This document shows positions 51,601-64,000 of a stretch of DNA of 64,000 nt, one piece after another; positions within the stretch are counted from its first letter, which is position 1, and each line of letters begins with the position of its first letter. Source of the DNA: Sympetrum striolatum (lineage: Eukaryota > Arthropoda > Insecta > Odonata > Libellulidae); assembly GCA_947579665.1 (NCBI GenBank), contig OX388341.1, forward strand, positions 7,244,752 to 7,308,751, given 5' to 3'. Under the pieces are notes generated by a model, which did not search any database, was not told the origin of the DNA, and saw only the letters and a list, made by a program, of their open reading frames with translations. The translations under genes were made by a program, and so were the position numbers.

Positions 51601-54307
51601 GAATGAACTAGGATAGAAAGTTGGACAAAGGAGAGTATGCAAAACAGAATGAGTCTATTTTAAATTTATTCCTGTAAGTATTGCTAATCATGTATAAAAT
51701 GAGATATTGTGCCAATTAATTTAAGAAATAGTATATTTGTTTTCATGATCATTTTTAACTAAATGATTAGTTTATTATTTCTACAGAAAAAGAGAAGAGA
51801 TATTCTCAATGATGGAGGATAAGAGTAAGCTGAAGACAATCATTAGAGAGCAGAATGAACTAGGATAGAAAGTTGGTCAAAGGAGGGTATGCAAAACAGA
51901 ATGAGTCTATTTTAAATTTATTCCTATAAGTATTGCTAATCATGCATAGAATGATATATTGTGCCAATTATTTTAAGAAATAGTATATTTGTTTTCGTGA
52001 TGATTTTTTTTACTAAATGATTTGTTTATTATTTCTACAGAAAAAGAGAAGAGATATTCTCAATGATGGAGGATAAGAGTATGTTGAAGACAATCATTAG
52101 AGAGCAGAATAAACTAGGATAGAAAAATGGACAAAGGAGGGTATGCAAAACAGAATGAGTCTATTTTAAATTTATTCCTATAAGTATTGCTAATCATGCA
52201 TAGAATGATATATTGTGCCAATTAATTTAAGAAATAGTATATTTGTTTTTATGATGATTTTTAACTAAATGATTTGTTTATTATTTCTACAGAAAAAGAG
52301 AAGCGATATTCTCAATGATGGAGGATAAGAGTAAGTTGAAGACAATCATTAGAGAGCAGAATGAACTAGGATAGAAAGTTGGACAAAGGAGGGTATGCAA
52401 AACAGAATGAGTCTATTTTAAATTTATTCCTATTAGTATTGCTAATCCTGCATAGAATGATATATTCTGCCAATTAATTTAAAAAATAATATATTTGTAT
52501 TCATGATCATTTTTAACTAAATGATTTGTTTATTATTTCTACAGAAAAAGAGAAGAGATATTCTCAATGATGGAGGATAATAGCAAGCTGAAGACAATCA
52601 TTAGAGAGCAGAATGAACTAGGATAGAAAGTTGGTCAAAGGAGGGTATGCAAAACAGAATGAGTCTATTTTAAATTTATTCCTATAAGTATTGCTAATCA
52701 TGCATAGAATGATATATTGTGCCAATTAATTTAAGATATAGTATATTTGTTTTCATGATGATTTTTAACTAAATGATTTGTTTATTATTTCTACAGAAAA
52801 ATTGAAGAGATATTCTCAATGATGGAGGATAAGAGTGAGCTGAAGACAATCATTAGAGAGCAGAATGAACTAGGATAGAAAGTTGGACAAAGGAGGGTAT
52901 GCAATACAGAATGAGTCTATTTTAAATTTATTCCTATAAGTATTTTTAATCATGCATAGAATGATATATTGTGCCAATTAATTTAAAAAATAGTATATTT
53001 GTATTCATGATGATTTTTAACTAAATGATTTGTTTATTATTTCTACAGAAAAAGAGAAGAGATATTCTTAATGATGGAGGATAAGAGTAAGCTGAAGACA
53101 ATCATTAGAGTGCAGAATGAACTAGGATAGAAAGTTGGACAAAGGAGGGTATGCAAAACAGAATGAGTCTATTTTAAATTTATTCCTATAAGTATTGCTA
53201 ATCATGCATAGCATGATATATTGTGCCAATTATTTTAAGAAATAGTATATTTGTTTTCATGATGATTTTTAACTAAATGATTTGTTTATTATTTATACAG
53301 AAAAAGAGAAGAGATATTCTCAATGATGGAGGATAAGAGTAAGCTGAAGACAATCATTAGAGAGCAGAATGAACTAGGATAGAAAGTTGGACAAAGGAGG
53401 GTATGCAAAACAGAATGAGTGATTTTAAATTTATTTCTATAAGTATTGCTAATCATGCATAGAATGATATATTGTGCCAATTAATTTAAGAAATAGTATA
53501 TTTGTTTTCATGATGATTTTTAACTAAATGATTTGTTTATTATTTCTACAGAAAAAGAGAAGAGATATTCTCAGTGATGGAGGATAAGAGTAAGCTGAAG
53601 ACAATCATTAAAGAGCAGAATGAACTAGGATAGAAAGTTGGACAAAGGAGGGTATGCAAAACAGAATGAGTCTATCTTAAATTTATTCCTATAAGTATTG
53701 CTAATCATGCATAGAATGATATATTGTGCCAATTAATTTAAGAAATAGTATATTTGTTCTCATGATCATTTTTAACTAATTGATTTGTTTATTATTTCTA
53801 CAGAAAAAGAGAAGAGATATTCTCAATGATGGAGGATAAGAGTAAGCTGAAGACAATCATTAGAGAGCAGAATGAACTAGGATAGAAAGTTGGACAAAGG
53901 AGGGTATGCAAAACAAAATGAGTCTATTTTAAATTTATTCCTATAAGTATTACTAATCATGCATAGAATGATATATTTTGCCAATTAATTTAAGAAATAG
54001 TGTATTTGTTTTCATGATGATTTTTTTTACTAAATAATTTGTTTATTATTTCTACAGAAGAAGAGAAGAGATATTCTCAATGATGGAGAATATGAGTAAG
54101 CCGAAGACAATCAGTAGAGAGCAGAATGAAGTAGGATAGAAAGTTGAACAAAGGAGGGTATGCAAAACAGAATAAGTCTATTTTAAATTTATTCCTATAA
54201 GTATTGCTAATCATGCATAGAATGATATATTGTGCCAATTAATTTAAGAAATAGTATATTTGTTTTAATGATGATTTTTAACTAAATGATTTGTTTATTA
54301 TTTCTAC

Positions 54308-54537
54308 AGAAAAAGAGAAGAGATATTCTCAATGATGGAGGATATGAGTAAGCTGAAGACAATCATTAGAGAGCAGAAGGAAGTAGGATATAATGTTGCA
54401 CAAAGGAGGGTATGCAAAACAGAATTAGTCTATTTTAAATTTATTCCTATAAGTATTGCTAAATACTTTAGCTATTGCTATATAGTATTGCTAAATACTT
54501 TAATTTTTTTACTAAATGATTTGTTTATTATTACTAC
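54308..54537 (+). repeat. Composite monomer with hairpin pair and 77-codon open frame (copy 4)
   Basis: Hairpins at 54452-54467 and 54484-54499. The 77-codon frame at 54332-54565 is identical in protein to the one at 47548-47781. This follows from block duplication and is not independent evidence for selection. Confidence 0.6.
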
Positions 54538-55293
54538 AGAAGAATTGAAGAGATATTCTCAATGATGGAGGATATGAGTAAGCTGAAGACAATCATTAGA
54601 GAGCAGAATGAACTAGGATAGAAAGTTGCACAAAGGAGGGTATGCAAAACAGAAAGTCTATTTTAAATTTATTCCTATAAGCATTGGTAATCATGCATAG
54701 AATGATATATTGTGCCAATTAATTTAAGAAATAGTATATTTGTTTTCATGATGATTTTTAACTAAATGATTTGTTTATTATTTCTACAGAAAAAGAGAAG
54801 AGATATTCTCAGTGATGGAGGATAAGAGTAAGCTGAAGACAATCATTAAAGAGCAGAATGAACTAGGATAGAAAGTTGGACAAAGGAGGGTATGCAAAAC
54901 AAAATGAGTCTATTTTAAATTTATTCCTATAAGTATTGCTAATCATGCATAGAATGATATATTTTGCCAATTAATTTAAGAAATAGTGTATTTGTTTTCA
55001 TGATGATTTTTTTTACTAAATAATTTGTTTATTATTTCTACAGAAGAAGAGAAGAGATATTCTCAATGATGGAGAATATGAGTAAGCCGAAGACAATCAG
55101 TAGAGAGCAGAATGAAGTAGGATAGAAAGTTGAACAAAGGAGGGTATGCAAAACAGAATAAGTCTATTTTAAATTTATTCCTATAAGTATTGCTAATCAT
55201 GCATAGAATGATATATTGTGCCAATTAATTTAAGAAATAGTATATTTGTTTTAATGATGATTTTTAACTAAATGATTTGTTTATTATTTCTAC

Positions 55294-55523
55294 AGAAAAA
55301 GAGAAGAGATATTCTCAATGATGGAGGATATGAGTAAGCTGAAGACAATCATTAGAGAGCAGAAGGAAGTAGGATATAATGTTGCACAAAGGAGGGTATG
55401 CAAAACAGAATTAGTCTATTTTAAATTTATTCCTATAAGTATTGCTAAATACTTTAGCTATTGCTATATAGTATTGCTAAATACTTTAATTTTTTTACTA
55501 AATGATTTGTTTATTATTACTAC
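55294..55523 (+). repeat. Composite monomer with hairpin pair and 77-codon open frame (copy 5)
   Basis: Second unit of the 986 bp duplication. Hairpins at 55438-55453 and 55470-55485; open frame 55318-55551, the same 77 residues as copies 3 and 4. Confidence 0.6.
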
Positions 55524-56430
55524 AGAAGAATTGAAGAGATATTCTCAATGATGGAGGATATGAGTAAGCTGAAGACAATCATTAGATAGCAGAATGAACT
55601 AGGATAGAAAGTTGCACAAAGGAGGGTATGCAAAACAGAAAGTCTATTTTAAATTTATTCCTATAAGCATTGGTAATCATGCATAGAATGATATATTGTG
55701 CCAATTAATTTAAGTAATAGTATATTTGTTTTCATGATGATTTTTAACTAAATGATTTGTTTATTATTTCTACAGAAAAATTGAAGGGTTATTCTCAATG
55801 ATGGAGGATAAGAGTAAGCTGAAGACAATCATTAGAGAGCAGAATGAACTAGGATATAAAGTTGCACAAAGGAGGGTATGCAAAACAGAAAGAGTCTACT
55901 TTAAATTTATTCCTATAAGCATTGGTAATCATGCATAGAATGATATATTGTGCCAATTAATTTAAGAAATAGTATATTTGTTTTCATGATGATTTTTAAC
56001 TAAATGATTTGTTTATTATTTCTACAGAAAAAGAGAAGAGATATTCTCAATGATGGAGGATAAGAGTAAGCTGAAGACATTCATTAGAGAGCAGAATGAA
56101 CTAGGATAGAAAGTTGGACAAAGAAGGGAATGCACAACAGAATGAGTCTATTTTAAATTTATTCCTATAAGTATTGCTAATCATGCAAAGAAAGATATAT
56201 TGTGCCAATTAATTTAAGAAATAGTATATTTGTTTTCATGATGATTTTTAACTAAATGATTTGTATATTATTTCTACAGAAAAATTGAAGAGATATTCTC
56301 AATGATGGAGGATAAGAGTAAGCTGAAGACAATCATTAGAGAACAGAATGAACTAGGATAGGAAGTTGGACAAAGGAGCGTATGCAAAACAGAATGAGTC
56401 TATTTTAAATTTATTCCAATAAGTATTGCT

Positions 56431-59400
56431 AATCATGCATAGAATGATATATTGTGCCAATTAATTTAAAAAATAGTATATTTGTATTCATGATCATTTT
56501 TAACTAAATGATTTGTTTATTATTTCTACAGAAAAAGAGAAGAAATATTCTCAATGATGGAGGATAAGTTTAAGCTGAAGGCAATCATTGGAGAACATAA
56601 TCAATCAGGAGACAATGTAGGTCAAAGGAGGGAATGCAAAACAGAATGAGTCTATTTTAAATTTATTCCTATAAGTATTGCTAATCATGCATAGAATGAT
56701 ATATTGTGCCAATTAATTTAAGAAATAGTATATTTGTTTTCATGATGATTTTTAACTAAATGATTTGTTTATTATTTCTACAGAAAAAGAGAAGAGATAT
56801 TCTCAATGATGGAGGATAAGAGTAAGCTGAAGACAATCATTAGATAGCAGAATGAACTAGGATAGAAAGTTGGACAAAGGAGGGTATGCAAAACAGAATG
56901 AGTCTATTTTAAATTTATTCCTATAAGTATTGCTAATGATGCATAGAATGATATATTGTGACAATTAATTTAAAAAATAGTATATTTGTATTCATGATCA
57001 TTTTTAACTAAATGATTTGTTTATTATTTCTACAGAAAAAGAGAAGAGATATTCTCAATGATGGAGGATAAGAGTAAGCTGAAGGCAATCATTGGAGAAC
57101 ATAATCAATCAGGAGACAATGTAGGTCAAAGGAGGGAATGCAAAACAGAATGAGTCTATTTTAAATTTATTCCTATAAGTATTGCTAATCATGCATAGAA
57201 TGAAATATTGTGCCAATTAATTTAAGAAATAGTATATTTGTTTTCATGATGATTTTTAACTAAATGATTTGTTTATTATTTCTACAGAAAAAGAGAAGAG
57301 ATATTCTCAATGATGGAGGATAAGACTAAGCTGAAGACAATCATTAGAGAGCATAATGAACTAGGATAGAAAGTTGGACAAAGGAGGGTATGCAAAACAG
57401 AATGAGTCTACTTTAAATTTATTCCTAAAAGTATTGCGAATCATGCATAGAATGATATATTGTGCCAATTAATTTAAGAAATAGTATATTTGTTTTCATG
57501 ATGATTTTTAACTAAATGATTTGTTTATTATTTCTACAGAAAAAGAGAAGAGATATTCTCAATGATGGAGGATAAGAGTAAGCTGAAGACAATCATTAGA
57601 AAGCAGAATGAACTAGGATAGAAAGTTGGACAAAGGAGGGTACGCAAAACAGAATGAGTCTCTTTTAAATTTATTCCTATAAGTATTGCTAATCATGCAT
57701 AGAATGATATATTGTGCTAATTAATTTAAGTAATAGTATATTTGTTTTCATGATGATTTTTAACTAAATGATATGTTTATTATTTCTACAGAAAAATTGA
57801 AGAGATATTCTCAATGATGGAGGATAAGAGTAAGCTGAAGACAATCATTAGAGAGCAGAATGAACTAGGATAGAAAGTTGGAAAAAGGAGGGTATGCAAA
57901 ACAGAATGAGTCTATTTTAAATTTATTCCTATAAGTATTGCTAATCATGCATAGAATGATATATTGTGCCAATTAATTTAAGAAATAGTATATTTGTTTT
58001 CAAGATGATTTTTAACTAAATGATTTGTTTATTATTTCTACAGAAAAAGAGAAGAGATATTCTCAATGATGGAGGATAAGAGTAAGCTGAAGGCAATCAT
58101 TGGAGAACATAATCAATCAGGAGACAATTGAGGTCAAAGGAGGGAATGCAAAACAGAATGAGTCTATTTTAAATTTATTCCTAAAAGTATTGCTAATCAT
58201 GCATAGAATGATATATTGTGCCAATTAATTTAATAAATAGTATATTTGTTTTCATGATGATTTTTAACTAAATGATTTGTTTATTATTTCTACAGAAAGA
58301 GAGAAGAGATATTCTAAATGATGGAGGATAAGAGTAAGCTGAAGACAATCATAAGAGAGCAGAATGAACTAGGATAGAAAGTTGGACAAAGGAGGGTATG
58401 CAAAACACAATGAGTCTATTTTAAATTTATTCCTATAAGTATTGCTAATCATGCATAGAATGATTTATTGTGCCAATTAATTTAAGAAATAGTATATTTG
58501 TTTTCATGATGATTTTTTTTTCTAAATGATTTGTTTATTATTTCTACAGAAGAAGAGAAGAGATATTCTCAATGATGGAGGATATGAGTAAGCTGAAGAC
58601 AATCATTAGAGAGCAGAATGAACTAGGATAGAAAGTTGCACAAAGGAGGGTATGCATAACAGAAAGAGTCTATTTTAAATTTATTCCTATAAGTATTGCT
58701 AATCATGCATAGAATGATATATTGTGCCAATTAATTTAAGTAATAGTATATTTGTTTTCATGATGATTTTTAACTAAATGATTTGTTTATTATTTCTACA
58801 GAAAAAGAGAAGAGATATTCTCAATGATGGAGGATAAGTGTAAGCCGAAGGCAATCATTGGAGAACATAATCAATCAGGAGACAATGTAGGTCAAAGGAG
58901 GGAATGCAAAACAGAATGAGTCTATTTTAAATTTATTCCTAAAAGTATTGCTAATCATGCATAGAATGATATATTGTGCCAATTAATTTAAGAAATAGTA
59001 TATTTGTTTTCATGATGATTTTTAACTAAATGATTTGTTTATTATTTCTACAGAAGAAGAGAAGAGATATCTCAATGTTGGAGGATAAGAGTAAGCTGAA
59101 GACAATCATTAGAGAGCAGAATGAACTAGGATAGAAAGTTGGACAAAGGAGGGTATGCAAAACAAAATGAGTCTATTTTAAATTTATTCCTATAAGTATT
59201 GCTAATCATGCATAGAATGATATATTGTGCCAATTAATTTAAGAAATAGTATATTTGTTTTCATGATGATTTTTTTTACTAAATGATTTGTTTATTATTT
59301 CTACAGAAAAAGAGAAGAGATATTCTCAATGATGGAGGATATGAGTAAGCTGAAGATAATCATTAGAGAGCAGAATGAAGTAGGATAGAAAGTTGCACAA

Positions 59401-62400
59401 AGGAGGGTATGCAAAACAGAAAGAGTCTATTTTAAATTTATTCCTATAAGCATTGGTAATCATGCATAGAATGATATATTGTGCCAATTAATTTAAGTAA
59501 TAGAATATTTGTTTTCATGATGATTTTTAACTAAATGATTTGTTTATTATTTCTACAGAAAAATTGATGAGATATTCTCAATGATGGAGGATAAGAGTAA
59601 GCTGAAGACAATCATTAGAGAGCAGAATGAAGTAGTATAGAAAGTTGGTCAAAGGAAGGTATGCAAAACAGAATGAGTCTATTTTAAATTTATTCCTATA
59701 AGTATTGCTAATCATGCATAGAATGATATATTGTGCCAATTAATTTAAGAAATAGTATATTTGTTTTCATGATGATTTTTAACTAAATGATTTGTTTATT
59801 ATTTCTACAGAAAAAAAGAAGAGATATTCTCAATGATGGAGGATAAGAGTAAGCTGAAGACAATCATTAGAGAGCAGAATGAACTAGGATAGAAAGTTGG
59901 ACAAAGTAGGGTATGCAAAACAAAATGAGTCTATTTTAAATTTATTCCTATAAGCATTGGTAATCATGTATAGAATGATATATTGTGCCAATTAATTTAA
60001 GTAATAGTATATTTGTTTTCATGATGATTTTTAACTAAATGATTTGTTTATTATTTCTACAGAAAAATTGAAGAGATATTCTCAATGATGGAGGATAAGA
60101 GTAAGCTGAAGACAATCATTAGAGAGCAGAATGAACTAGGATAGAAAGTTGGACAAAGGAGGGTATGCAAAACAGAATGAGTCTATTTTAAATTTATTCC
60201 TATAAGTATTGCGAATCATGCATAGAATGATATATTGTGCCAATTAATTTAAGAAATAGTATATTTGTTTTCATGATGATTTTTTTACTAAATGATTTGT
60301 TTATTATTTCTACAGAAGAAGAGAAGAGATATCTCAATGATGGAGGATATGAGTGAGCTGAAGACAATCATTAGAGAGCAGAATGAACTAGGATAGAAAG
60401 TTGCACAAAGGAGGGTATGCAAAACAGAAAGAGTCTATTTAAAATTTATTCCTATAAGCATTGGTAATCATGCATAGAATGATATATTGTGCCAATTAAT
60501 TTAAGTAATAGTATATTTGTTTTCATGATGTTTTTTAACTAAATCATTTGTTTATTATTTCTGCAGAAAGAGAGAAGAGATATTCTCAATGACGGAGGAT
60601 AAGAGTAAGCTGAAGACAATCATTAGAGAGCAGAATGAACTAGGATAGAAAGTTGGACAAAGGAGGGTATGCAAAACAGAGTGAGTCTATTTTAAATTTA
60701 TTCCTATAAGTATTGCTAATCCATCATAGAATGATATATTGTGCCAATTAATTTAAGAAATAGTATATTTGTTTTCCTGATGATTTTTAACTAAATGATT
60801 TGTTTATTATTTCTACAGAAAAAGAGAAGAGATATTCTCAATGATGGAGGATAAGAGTAAGCTGAAGACATTCATTAGAGAGCAGAATGAACTAGGATAG
60901 AAAGTTGGACAAAGGAGGGAATGCACAACAGAATGAGTCTATTTTAAATTTATTCCTATAAGTATTGCTAATCATGCAAAGAAAGATATATTGTGCCAAT
61001 TAATTTAAGAAATAGTATATTTGTTATCATGATCATTTTTAACTAAATGATTTGTTTATTATTTCTACAGAAAAAGAGAATAGATATTCTCAATGATGGA
61101 GGATAAGAGTAAGCTGAAGACAATCATTAGAGTGCAGAATGAACTAGGATAGAAAGTTGGACGAAGGACGGTATGCAAAACAGAATGAGTCTACTTTATA
61201 TTTATTCCTATTAGTATTGCTAATCATGCATAGAATGATATATTTTGCCAATTAATTTAAGAAATAGTATATTTGTTTTCATGATGATTTTTAACTAAAT
61301 GATTTGTTTATTATTTCTACAGAAAAAGAGAAGAGATATTCTCAATGATGGAGGATATGAGTAAGCTGAAGACAATCATTAGAGAGACCAGAATGAAGTA
61401 GGATAGAAAGTTGCACAATGGAGGGCATGCAAAACAGAAAGAGTCTATTTTAAATTTATTCCTATAAGGATTGGTAATCATGCATAGAATGATATATTAT
61501 GCCAATTATTTTAAGTAAAAGTATATTTGTTTTCATGATGATTTTTAACTAAATGATTTGTATATTATTTCTACAGAAAAATTGAAGAGATATTCTCAAT
61601 GATGGAGGATAAGAGTAAGCTGAAGACAATCATTAGAGAACAGAATGAACTAGGATAGGAAGTTGGACAAAGGAGCGTATGCAAAACAGAATGAGTCTAT
61701 TTTAAATTTATTCCAATAAGTATTGCTAATCATGCATAGAATGATATATTGTGCCAATTAATTTAAAAAATAGTATATTTGTATTCATGATCATTTTTAA
61801 CTAAATGATTTGTTTATTATTTCTACAGAAAAAGAGAAGAGATATTCTCAATGATGGAGGATATGAGTAAGCTGAAGACAATCATTAGAGAGCAGAATGA
61901 ACTAGGATAGAAAGTTGGACAAAGGAGGGTATCAAAACAGAATGAGTCTATTTTAAATTTATTCCTATAAGTATTGCTAATCATGCATAGTATGATATTT
62001 TGTGCCAATTAATTAAAGAAATAGTATATTTGTTTTCATGATGATTTTTTTACTAAATGATTTGTTTATTATTTCTACAGAAGAAGAGAAGAGATATTCT
62101 CAATGATGGAGGATATGAGTAAGCTGAAGACATTCATTAGAGAGCAGAATGAAGTAGGATAGAAAGTTGGACAAAGGAGGGTATGCAAAACAGAAAGTGT
62201 CTATTTTAAATTTATTCCTATAAGCATTGGTAATCATGGATAGAATGATATATTGTGCCAATTAATTTAAGAAATAGTATATTTGTTTTCATGATGATTT
62301 TTAACTAAATGATTTGTTTATTATTTCTACAGAAAAAGAGAAGAGATATTCTCAATGATGGAGGATAAGAGTAAGCTGAAGACAATCATTAGAGAGCAGA

Positions 62401-64000
62401 ATGAACTAGGATAGAAAGTTGGACAAAGGAGGGTATGCAAAACAGAATGAGTCTATTTTAAATTTATTCCTGTAAGTATTGCTAATCATGTATAGAATGA
62501 TATATTGTGCCAATTAATTTAAGAAATAGTATATTTGTTTTCATGATGATTTTTAACTACATGATTTGTTTATTATTTCTACAGAAGAAGAGAAGAGATA
62601 TTCTCAATGATGGAGGATATGAGTAAGCTGAAGACAATCATTAGAGAGCAGAATGAAGTAGGATAGAAAGTTGGACAAAGGAGGGTATGCAAAACAGAAT
62701 GAGTCTATTTTAAATTTATTCCTATAAGTATTGCTAATCCATCATAAAATGATATATTGTGCCCATTAATTTAAAAAATCATATATTTGTATTCATGATC
62801 ATTTTTAACTAAATGATTTGTTTATTATTTCTACAGAAAAAGAGAAGAGATATTCTCGATGATGGAGGATAAGAGTAAGCTGAAGACAATCATTAGAGAG
62901 CAGAATGAACTAGGATAGAAAGTTGGTCAAAGGAGGGTATGCAAAACAGAATGAGTCTATTTTAAATTTATTCCTATAAGTATAGCTAATCATGCATAGA
63001 ATGATATATTGTGCCAATTAATTTAAGAAATAGTATATTTGTTTTCATAATGATTTTTAACTAAATGATTTGTTTATTATTTCTACAGAAAAAGAGAAGA
63101 GATATTCTCAATGATGGAGGCTAAGAGTAAGCTGAAGACAATCATTAGAGAGCAGAATGACGTAGGATAGAAAGTTGGACAAAGGAGGGTATGCAAAACA
63201 GAAAGTGTCTATTTTAAATTTATTCCTATAAGCATTGGTAATCATGCATAGAATGATATATTGTGCCAATTAATTTAAGAAATAGTATATTTGTTTTCAT
63301 GATGATTATAAACTAAATGATTTGTTTATATTTTTCAATAGAAAAAGAGAAGAGATATTCTCAATGATGGAGGATAAGAGTAAGCTGAAGACAATCATTA
63401 GAGAGCAGAATGAACTAGGATAGAAAGTTGGTCAAAGGAGGGTATGCAAAACAGAATGAGTCTATTTTAAATTTATTCCTATAAGTATTGCTAATCATGC
63501 ATAGAATGATATATTGTGCCAATTAATTTAAGAAAAAGTATATTTTTTTCATGATGATTTGAAACTAAATGATTTGTTTATTATTTCAATAGAAAAAGAG
63601 AAGAGATATTCTCAATGATGGAGGATAAGAGTAAGCTGAAGACAATCATTAGAGAGCAGAATGAACTAGGATAGAAAGTTGGACAAAGGAGGGTATGCAA
63701 AACAGAATGAGTCTATTTTAAATTTATTCCTGTAAGTATTGCTAATCATGTATAAAATGATATATTGTGCCAATTAATTTAAGAAAAAGTATATTTGTTT
63801 TCATGATCATTTTTAACTAAATGATTAGTTTATTATTTCTACAGAAAAAGAGAAGAGATATTCTCAATGATGGAGGATAAGAGTAAGCTGAAGACAATCA
63901 TTAGAGAGCAGAATGAACTAGGATAGAAAGTTGGACAAAGGAGGGTATGCAAAACAGAATGAGTCTATTTTAAATTTATTCCTATAAGTATTGCTAATCA
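56431..64000 (+). repeat. Satellite block, right segment to window edge
   Basis: From about 56.57 to 60.9 kb it follows 7.86-14.2 kb with deletions (GAGTCTCTTTT at 57656, GACAATTGAGG at 58123, AAGACTAAGCTG at about 57323), so this is a fourth copy of that block, without a transposon. From about 61 to 63.8 kb it resembles 30.4 kb and 31.7-37.5 kb (GACGAAGGACGG at about 30475 and 61161; AATCATATATTTG at about 36877 and 62777). The last partial monomer, 63844-64000, equals the type A consensus. No gene seen. Confidence 0.9.
63845..63944 (+). other. Exon-like segment of a monomer (consensus example)
   Basis: This 100 nt stretch is bounded by splice-like signals. Upstream is TTTATTATTTCTACAG (acceptor-like, ending at 63844) with TTAAC at 63813-63817, placing a branch-point-like A 28 nt before the junction. 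Downstream is GGAGG then GTATGC (GT at 63945-63946). The segment is purine-rich, starts with GAA/GAG repeats like splicing enhancers, and has 37% G+C against 22% in the remaining 152 nt. Only one of its three forward frames is open past codon 12, and in type A that frame ends at TAG. An amplified exon with flanking intron is the inference; no transcript evidence exists here. Confidence 0.45.

Larger units (their letters stand above)
53860..55711 (+). repeat. 986 bp tandem duplication (four monomers, one of them short)
   Basis: TTTTGCCAATTAATTT at 53976 and 54962, AAGCCGAAGAC, and the composite monomer at 54308 and 55294 all recur at exactly 986 bp. The units differ at few sites, for example TATTACTAAT against TATTGCTAAT and AGAGAGCAG against AGATAGCAG. 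Period is three 252 bp monomers plus one 230 bp composite. Confidence 0.88.
48650..56430 (+). repeat. 26-monomer higher-order unit, second copy with extra 1,240 bp
   Basis: Begins where the first copy ends. It matches 42.12-47.34 kb at offset 6,530. It then has one extra monomer (offset 6,784) and one extra four-monomer unit of 986 bp (offset 7,770), and continues to match as far as 48.65/56.43 kb. GAGCGTATGC and GAAGGGTTATTC markers follow these offsets. It looks like unequal crossing-over followed by a smaller tandem duplication. Confidence 0.88.

Noticed and set aside
1..64000. CRISPR array
   Set aside because: Repeats are 252 bp with no unique spacers, and the context is a eukaryotic satellite with a pogo-type transposon.
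1..64000. One giant gene of repeated exons coding a repeat protein
   Set aside because: Exon-like units are 100 nt, so joining them shifts the frame, and only one frame is open. Type A has TAG, and type B lacks the donor GT. Kept only as an exon-derived satellite hypothesis.
3634..64000. Centromere identity through a CENP-B box
   Set aside because: The transposase is CENP-B-related by family, but the monomer consensus has no CG dinucleotide and so no TTCG...CGGG box. Satellite alone does not prove a centromere.

Overview
The whole 64 kb lies inside one large tandem-repeat (satellite) array. The monomer is 252 bp (hand-counted consensus, about 28% G+C). About 235 monomers run head to tail in one orientation and reach both edges, so neither end of the array is seen. 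Only two 2,383 bp pieces are different: two copies of a dead pogo/Tigger-type DNA transposon at 3178-5560 and 16882-19264. I found no intact host gene, tRNA, rRNA, CRISPR array or bacterial feature. A Tigger transposase with a predicted spliceosomal intron, TA target duplications and AT-rich satellite DNA point to an animal genome, plausibly an arthropod or other invertebrate. The species cannot be fixed from this sequence.

Layout: 1-3177 satellite; 3178-5560 Tigger copy 1; 5561-16881 satellite (about 45 monomers); 16882-19264 Tigger copy 2; 19265-64000 satellite (about 177 monomers). The satellite has several levels of order. There are 252 bp monomers of types A, B and C. Local multimers have periods of about 504, 756, 986, 1,515 and 2,519 bp. 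Larger blocks of 5-7 kb (21-26 monomers) are duplicated. The clearest is a 6,530 bp tandem duplication: 42.12-48.65 kb against 48.65-56.43 kb, the second copy being 1,240 bp longer. The two Tigger copies share every disabling lesion, the same TA site and the same flanking monomers. One insertion was therefore copied with its flanks by array recombination.

Each monomer resembles an exon plus an intron. A 100 nt purine-rich segment (37% G+C) follows a branch-point/acceptor-like stretch and ends at a donor-like GTATGC. The remaining 152 nt are 22% G+C. Types A and B differ by 12-13 bases packed into about 53 nt of the exon-like part and are otherwise nearly identical. A type C subset and a 230 bp composite monomer carry short open frames of 46 and 77 codons. 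These point to descent from a coding exon that was amplified into a satellite. A translated product is not shown: type A has an in-frame TAG, type B lacks the donor GT, and joining 100 nt exons shifts the frame.
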